From positions 7,254,001-7,318,000 of the forward strand of contig CM121342.1 in NCBI GenBank assembly GCA_051530055.1: DNA of 64,000 nucleotides. Reading direction: 5' to 3'. The notes beneath the pieces were generated by a model. The model worked only from the letters and a program-made list of their open reading frames with translations, made no database searches and was not told the DNA's origin. The position numbers and the translations under genes were made by a program. Below, one piece after another: positions 57,545 through 64,000 of the stretch; position 1 is the first letter of the stretch; each line of letters starts with the position of its first letter. This DNA comes from Neoechinorhynchus agilis (taxonomy: Eukaryota > Acanthocephala).

Positions 57545-59460
57545 TTAACAATTCAAACAATCTGTTTGAAGCAAACTGACCACCTCCCGCCGAATTCCAG
57601 CTTTTGTCCTTCCTCGACCGTCGCCATCACGCTGGCAGCATTGCCTCGTTGTACTGCGAGCGAGATATTTTGTCGAAGGAATACACCTGCTCTTGAGTCT
57701 GCGGTCGTTTCTCTCAATTTCTTCGAGAGAGATCCTGGAGCAGAGTGCCGAGCTGCCGAGCGCTCCATACGTCTCTACCCCAAAGGGGACAAAATAGTGA
57801 GCCCTCGATAAGTGAAGATATTTCCGTATTTTCCTCCCTTCCGCTGCACTGGCGGCACCACCGGCGATTTCGAGGGAGTAGCGGATGTTGCTGGCTGCGG
57901 GGGTATCCACACACGTGGCGTCCCAGAGAAGGCATTTGCCCTCCCGCCCCGGAAAGATCGAAATTCCATCGGGGCTACGGCCGTCTAGTCGACAAAGGTG
58001 GGCGGGTTCCAAGATGTTCGGGAAGTTCGCCGTTCTCAACGCCCGAGAAATTGTGTTATTGATCTCAGAATGGCGTGAGAACCTTCCTCCTGACCTTCTA
58101 CGGACTAGACCGTGTCGCCCGAAGGCATCAACCAAAGACCCACATCGACAGCGATGGGGCGTGCATATCGGGAGACCAAGTCTTTAGGACACTGCGATCA
58201 TCGTTACCTCATCAGTAAGAAGAGTTCCCACTGATGCCAGAGGAACAGCATCCAACCACGCCCCAGATTCTCGTGTCGAAACCGCCAACAATATAGCTCG
58301 GACGACCCCATCGCGAGAACCTGAAAGTAGAGAGCTGTGAGCTCTCGCGACAAGAGGTCTGTCCCAGATCGACTGCCTGAGGCCATTCACGGGAACATGG
58401 TTAGCGCCTGTCTGCTGGCACCATTCTTCAACTGCCACCACGAAATCCCGGTCAAGACAGAACTTTTCCTTCAAAATGTTCTTCGAGACTGGTAGGCTCC
58501 CCTCAAACGATCCAAGAAAGGCCGCCCAATCCCCAGATGACACAGGCAAAGAAGCTTGTCGCCACGCCTCATCTGAGAGCTGGACATTTAAAATACGTTC
58601 GAGGCAAGCCCTCACCTTGCCGTCGAGCTTAGCCAATCCTTCCTTATGTTTGAAAAATGTTGCTGTGCGAACCTTGTACAATAATTTGGGGATGAAGAGC
58701 TCGTTATTTATCAGAAAAACGCTTCGTTAGCCGAGAGAGCGCTCACCTTATCGCACAGCAACGAAAGTTTCGGTATGATACGGCCGATCTCATCTTCCAC
58801 ATTTGAATCGAAGACGCAACTGCCCAGGAGGCTGAGTTGCTCCCGAGTCACGAGTTTCAGACCTGGAGCTACGGCCTCGAACCCAGCCATTAGTTCTTTG
58901 ACTTTGGCGGCGTCTCCAATATTCAATACAAGGAGCTCACATTTTCCAGCATTGAGCTCAATGCCCATCTTCGAGGTCTCCCTAATCAGCGTCTCCAAAT
59001 CGCGTAGTACAACGGAGGGATCACCTCCGAGCGTAGCGTCATCCAAGTACCAAGCGTTGAAGCTGGAATGGAGAGAATGCGCTATTGGATTTACTGTTAG
59101 TGAGAATGCGATTGGACCGAGTCGAAAAGCGAAGGAGTCGCCGTCCCGTAGGCATTGAGAAAATACTGGAAGGCTTCTGGGGCATGATCAATAATTGCGC
59201 GAAACATGGTTTCTCTATTGAGAGAGTTAAAGGCGTTCCGAAAATCACACTTAAGAATCACGCACGGCTCTGAGCTTCTCGTATCCGCCCCGCAGGATGT
59301 GCAGCAGCCCAGTTGGACTGGACGAAGTTGCTGTCCGGTTTTCTCTGTAATACGTTTGCAGAGAATTTTTCCTGCGAGTCGGCGTATCGTCGAAGATACG
59401 GCGATGGGACTTGTTCAATTTTACTCGGAAATTGTTTCTAAAAATAGAAATAAGGCGGAT
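57545..59460 (-). mobile_element. LINE second half: RT palm and C-terminal restriction-like domain
   Basis: Minus strand from about 59330: FLKCDFRNAFNSLNRE near 59235 (RT motif A), AWYLDDATLGGDPS near 59050 (the YLDD catalytic motif), GIELNAGKCELLVLN, then a long connector with LVARAHSSLLSGSRD. The C-terminus has a short Cys/His stretch, VDAFGRHGLVRRRSGGR, and RPDG followed by CLLWDATCVDT, compatible with the PD..D pattern of restriction-like endonucleases in some non-LTR elements. The frame changes several times, so it is inactive. The N-terminal half of the same family is at 16049-17035, and its last 75 bp are copied at 45793-45868. Confidence 0.75.
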
Positions 59461-60550
59461 TTCTTGTAATATTCAAAAATTCGAAGCCTGGAGTTGTTTA
59501 AAATAACTTTTGTACTATTTTTAAGTTTTAATTTTTATTTATTTTTTTCGTTGAACCTGCGCATTTCGATAAAAAATTATTTTGAACCAGCGAAATTCGA
59601 GCAGTCGGAATTAATCAAAAAGCTTTTGACATGTTACTTAATTTTTTATAATGCTAAAAGAAAATAACGATAACAATAAAATCGGTGGTTCAAAAAAATT
59701 TTTTCCGTAGGTAAGAATTTCTTTTTAGGACTGAATTTTCTCTGCTTCCTTTCAAACCTTTATTCCGCTAAGATCTTCATTGGGTTTTGTGGAATATTCT
59801 TTTAGTCTGATTCACGAATTATTGGACCAAAGTCTAGCGTAAAAAATCGAATAAACAATTACATTTTTCCATCTAACGTTTTTAATGATCAATCCCTTAA
59901 ACATAAATATGTTTTCGATAATTATTTTCTGTCTCAACTTCAATTTAATTGTTAATTGCGCTCAAAAAAGTAACAATATCAAGATTATCACAAAATTGTA
60001 TTACTTCTCATCATTTTTTATTTCATAAGATCGTCTCCTTTTATTACTTTACTTTATGTTCACACGAAAATTGTAAAATTTTCGACAAAAGTCGATGACG
60101 GGTTCTTGATTAGTGCATTTTTTCAAGATCGAAGATAGAACGAAATTTGTTGATTTGTTTAAGCAAAAAAATCTTATTTGTTAATAACTCATAAATATTG
60201 CAGCAGTGAGTTCTAAACATTTGGAATGGACAAAATGAAAGCCATTAAATTTTTTATTTACCATTCCAATGGACGGTCGCCTTCAATGATTAGAAAACTA
60301 CTAAAATCCGCTGATCAATAAACATGAACTCAATAGTCATTTTATTCACAAGAATTTATTTTTCTTGACAATCTTAAAAATGTAGATTCAATTTTCCTAC
60401 GTTATTCCTCTTCTCGAATTCAAAAATAATTTCGTTCCAATGATTTCACATTTATTCGGTCAATTTTAAATCTAAAAATTGCAAAGATCTTCCCCCGACG
60501 CCTTTACTGATGAAGGCTCTTAATTTTATTTAATTCTCTACATTCAATGT
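59461..60550. other. AT-rich stretch without genes
   Basis: Over 1 kb with no open frame of note, repeat or element. Confidence 0.55.
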
Positions 60551-61945
60551 CTAAGGAGCCTTCATTTTCCTGTCGATTTCCTCGTCCACAGGAGCCGATC
60601 GTTTCCGCGGTTCCGTCCGCGAGCTACAACTCGCAGTAGCCATCATCGCTACGGAATTCCGCCCACGCATCGGAAATGCAGCCCTCATTTTAATTGTAAT
60701 TTTATCGATTCGGTTACTATGGCGTCCGTTATTAATGTTGAATTTAACATCGTGAAGAAGTTTTCCAAGCTGATTATCCCGGATATCATCTTGCGTGATG
60801 TTTTTCTGGGCCATGGCTTTAAATATTCGTATTGCCAGCGCTTGGTTCTTTACCGTCGAATCTTCCTCGAGGTTTCTCCGCAGCACGGCGCAGAGTTGCT
60901 CCATGCTCATTTCTGCATTCACTTCAATCTTTTCTCTAGATTTCTTAGTTCTTTTGTTCGAAGAACTTTTATCATTTGTTGACCGCGGCTTCTTTTCTGA
61001 ATGTACTTTTGCTTCTCGGACAAAGAAATCATCTGGATGAATTAATTTCCGCTTTCGAGATTTGGTCGCATCTTTAGTAAAATCGCATTCCTTTTTCTTT
61101 TCTGCTTTTCGACATAATTGCTTTAGTTTTATCAGGACTTCTTTAATAATTTTACTTGTGGCTTCATCACTTTCATTTTTGGCCATTTTTTCTATAACTT
61201 CTACAATCCCAGATTCTTCAATTTCAGCTTTGGTTGTGTTTCTTAAGATAATCTTCGCAAGGATTTGACGGACCCACGCAGTGTTGGTCACGGCAAACTG
61301 TTCGTTCAATCCGCAATGCAGTCTTTTACGCAGGGACTTTAATGAACCTGAAACAGCCGTAGAGTATCGTTCAATCCAACGCCCTTCGCCCATATAAACG
61401 GCAGTTTTGCCGGATTCGGTTTGTGCTTTTTGTTCAACTTCACCGTTGATTTGCGAAGAGGCATCCATTTCACTTTTGGAAGCTTCATCCGTTTTAGAGA
61501 GATTGGAAGGCATCGTCGGCTTAAAAATTATTTTAGGCAATCTTTTTAACAGCTTTGCTTTTTTTGCCTCGTACTCTTGGGACTCGTCGTTCGCTCGTTT
61601 CTCATTTTCTAATTTTATCTTTTCCGCTTCGATTTGAGGGTCCACTTTTGAAGTCTTGTCATCACGTTTGAGAATTACCTGCAATCTGTACTTGATTTTT
61701 TCAAGGGACAGAATAATCTCCTCGTTGCCTTTTTCATTCATCATTTCATCAATTATTTCTAAAATACGCGATTCACGAATTTCATTGGCTGTTATTGGCC
61801 GCCTCATAAACTCTCCGATATTAGCTCGCGCGTACATCCAATTGACATTATTGATGCCAATATTGATCATATTTCGGAGCTCGACGCCAAGTTCCACCAG
61901 GCTTTTTTCCTTAATGTTGTTATGTGAACTTTGATTGAACTGCAT
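60551..61945 (-). CDS. Lysine-rich protein with three internal repeats of about 80 residues
   Basis: 464 residues from ATG at 61945, no introns. Three related helical segments are visible: around residues 15-90 (ITANEIRESRILEIIDEMM), 205-285 (TTKAEIEESGIVEVIEKMA) and 360-435 (ITQDDIRDNQLGKLLHDV). Each starts with an L..LR...L helix and ends with a K-I..L helix. Between them lie Lys/Glu-rich disordered linkers with nuclear-type basic clusters (RKRKLIHPDD, NKRTKKSREK). The repeat recalls small helical bundles of the TFIIS N-terminal or armadillo-like kind, but I cannot assign a family. The end, RKRSAPVDEEIDRKMKAP, resembles in style the acidic-repeat protein at 47.3-48.9 kb, without clear homology. 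Confidence 0.7.
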   Translation of the reverse strand: MQFNQSSHNNIKEKSLVELGVELRNMINIGINNVNWMYARANIGEFMRRPITANEIRESRILEIIDEMMNEKGNEEIILSLEKIKYRLQVILKRDDKTSKVDPQIEAEKIKLENEKRANDESQEYEAKKAKLLKRLPKIIFKPTMPSNLSKTDEASKSEMDASSQINGEVEQKAQTESGKTAVYMGEGRWIERYSTAVSGSLKSLRKRLHCGLNEQFAVTNTAWVRQILAKIILRNTTKAEIEESGIVEVIEKMAKNESDEATSKIIKEVLIKLKQLCRKAEKKKECDFTKDATKSRKRKLIHPDDFFVREAKVHSEKKPRSTNDKSSSNKRTKKSREKIEVNAEMSMEQLCAVLRRNLEEDSTVKNQALAIRIFKAMAQKNITQDDIRDNQLGKLLHDVKFNINNGRHSNRIDKITIKMRAAFPMRGRNSVAMMATASCSSRTEPRKRSAPVDEEIDRKMKAP

Positions 61946-62872
61946 TAGTAGTCGAGTTGTGGAGTTTAGATTTAAGATTCTCAAGATCAAGGTCTTCGCT
62001 TTGGTATAATGATTTGAGCAACGTCGATTCTACACTTAAGAGAATACAGAGCGTTCACTATCTTTGCGCATATTTACAAATCGATTGATGATCTGCACTT
62101 CGATTTATTTGCCAAAAACCAAACAATTTGTGTTGCAAATAAGTTTTATTTGCTGTATTTTACATTCCTTTGGATCTGATTCCCCTTTGTTTTCCATTTT
62201 TGTCCTCTGGATTAAAATTATGATTGCTATGTTTTTTCTTGAGATGCCTTTAGAAAGTAAAAACCATCCAAATTTATTGCTTTAAAAAAAAGAATATTTA
62301 AGCTTAGATATAATTTAGAAACTCCGGGGATCGCGTGAACGAAAATCGAGGATTGAGCTGCAAGCAAATTACTTGGGCAGATTTTTTTGAACCTCAAGCT
62401 TTGTGGCTATTAAGAAGCTAAAAAGTTGGGAAAATACTGATCGGAATCGTTGGAAATCTGCACTAAAATCTTTTATATTGCACATAAATTGTTGAATGGG
62501 AGAGGTTGAACAATAAAGAAACTCCGTAAGAGGGTTCGAAATACATTTAAACTTTGCGGACACATTCACAAGTGGCCATTGAGATTATTAACCTTGACGT
62601 TAAATCTTTATTAATAATTAAACGGGCGACTTTAACCTTTTTGCTTCATATTTTTCGTGTACCTTTTCGAATACTACAAAATATTTTTATTCTTTTAAAC
62701 GACTAGAAATCGGTCTCAGTTGTCAAAGAATATTGACTGAGTAAAATTCTAATCACATTTTATTCCGTGAACTCTTTCCAGTAAACAAAAAAGACATCAA
62801 GATTCAACGAGACCTTTGGTCGATTCTCCAAAAACATCATTTCTTGATAATATATTAAAAATATTTATTCTA
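61946..62872. other. Intergenic region, no gene
   Basis: Between the 5' end of the repeat protein and the 3' end of the Argonaute, both minus strand. No coding signal. Confidence 0.5.
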
Positions 62873-64000
62873 TTAACAAAAGTACAAGAGACCACTCAGG
62901 CGATCGCTAGGTGACAAAATCAGGAACTTCAATTTCTTCTCTGTAGGTTTCACTTCGTGGCTCACCTTTTCATCTCCATTTTTGACAACCAAATCATCTT
63001 CATAAAAATAATCTCGGACTGTTGGATCGCAGAGCTGCAAAAATTCTACATAATGTCTCGCCTGGAAAGCGACGTGGTGGGCATAATAACAAGGTGTCGG
63101 GATTGAGACTGAACGAAAGCATTTAGCATACAAATGGCACAAATTAAAAGTCACTTGCATAAGATTATTCTCATTAAATCCAATAGAATCATAGATTAAT
63201 CTGTACCGCGTTGGTCTCGATGTTCCTTGGATTCCCGCGTGGCTCACTAGAAATGCATCGAATATGGAATCCATGCAGACTTCTGGGGAATATACGGTTC
63301 CGGGAAGTGGATTTCCGTAGGGAACATTCGGAGATGATGCCGCTTCTGGACGACAACGACGCCGAGTTTAATCTCGTTCCCCATTCCTTCTCTTCGGCAG
63401 GCTTCTATTATGCCATTGACTTGGAATCGATTGACTAAGTCGAGTTGATTATCGGAAACGCCATCTCGGTACAAAAGGATTCGGTCCGGCAAACATTTGT
63501 TTCGCTCTCGATACTTTCCCAGTATCTTTTGCATTATTGTTTCTAAGTTATAAACAATTTGTATACTTTGAAGCTTGAGGATTTTTCTGAAGGGAAATCT
63601 CGGTAACATTGGAATGAGGAACAAAGTCAACCGAAGCTACAACGGCGGCTATCGATACTCGGCAAATGTGTCCTTGACTATTCAGAACCCGATGGGTAGC
63701 ATCGAGACCGACAAACATGGTCTTTCCGTAATTTCCAATTTGTGGATTAAACTTAAATGGCACTGGATTTCGTGTTAGACTCACGTTAACACCGCCGAGC
63801 TTTGCACAAAGTTTGTTACAAATATTTACGATCACCTGACCGTCCGGATTACCGCTCCTATCTCGTCTTTTTATCGCTTTGTCAGTGATGAACTGAGTAA
63901 TCGATCCGCTGATTAGTTCCGCCGCAGACTTAACTGATGAATATTGGTAGTTGTTCCGTCGTGCAAAAAAGAATGTCACTTTTGTAGTATTTCCTGATAA
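62873..64000 (-). CDS. Argonaute family protein, PIWI half, runs off the window
   Basis: C-terminal half of an Argonaute, the small-RNA-guided effector of RNA silencing. Minus strand from 64000: NICNKLCAKLGGVNVSL, then MFVGLDATHRV with the first catalytic Asp and VSIAAVVASVDF; LLYRDGVSDNQL with the second Asp and VVQKRHHLRMF; then SHAGIQGTSRPTRYR and PTPCYYAHHVAFQARHYVEF with the catalytic His; end LLYFC. So the slicer residues are kept, unlike nematode WAGO proteins. The frame changes by one base at about 63557-63565 and about 63305-63310, where no intron fits, so it is a recent pseudogene or the sequence has small indel errors. The N-terminal, PAZ and MID parts are beyond the edge. Confidence 0.85.

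Overview
The window is eukaryotic, animal nuclear DNA: AT-rich, with short GT..AG introns of about 40 to 75 bp, AATAAA signals, metazoan-type O-GlcNAc transferase, Argonaute, FCF1, AIP1/WDR1 and cystathionine beta-synthase genes, and LINE, SINE, Penelope-like and LTR remnants. The OGT C-terminal half (for example the KEEHVRRGQLAD and GHTTGMDILW stretches) and acceptor AGs lying at or close to start codons suggest an ecdysozoan, possibly a nematode outside the well-studied groups. This placement is inference and weak.

Layout. 1-2.9 kb: tandem satellite whose unit is itself a palindrome. 3.0-9.8 kb: FCF1, tRNA-derived SINE copies, an LTR-retroelement fossil, a Cys/Pro-rich secreted protein and an unrecognised multi-exon gene. 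9.9-11.4 kb: very uniform 240-bp array starting in that gene's 3' end. 11.5-15.9 kb: two minus-strand cystathionine beta-synthase genes with identical ends and diverged middles, separated by a solo palindromic element. 16-24 kb: LINE half-copy, one copy of a 2.6-kb segmental duplication, and a Penelope-like element between inverted repeats. 24.3-27.7 kb: OGT. 27.9-40.9 kb: about 13 kb dominated by two satellites (79-bp and about 382-bp units). 41-46 kb: 5' fragment of AIP1/WDR1, degraded retroelements and a DUF4139-like gene whose end is supplied by a LINE tail. 47.1-49.9 kb: second, intact copy of the segmental duplication. 49.9-59.5 kb: retroelement graveyard. 60.5-62 kb: lysine-rich protein with three internal repeats. 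62.9-64 kb: C-terminal half of an Argonaute running off the window.

There is no operon logic. Host genes are single, mostly lack introns in their coding parts, and are islands between satellites and mobile elements. The most notable signals are the palindromic satellite sharing its core with a solo element, the conversion-like mosaic of the two CBS genes, the LINE-derived end of the DUF4139 gene, the duplicated gene with a changed number of 126-bp coding repeats, and hammerhead-like folds in the inverted repeats of the Penelope-like element. Several otherwise conserved genes show single-base frame changes, which may be real decay or base-calling error.
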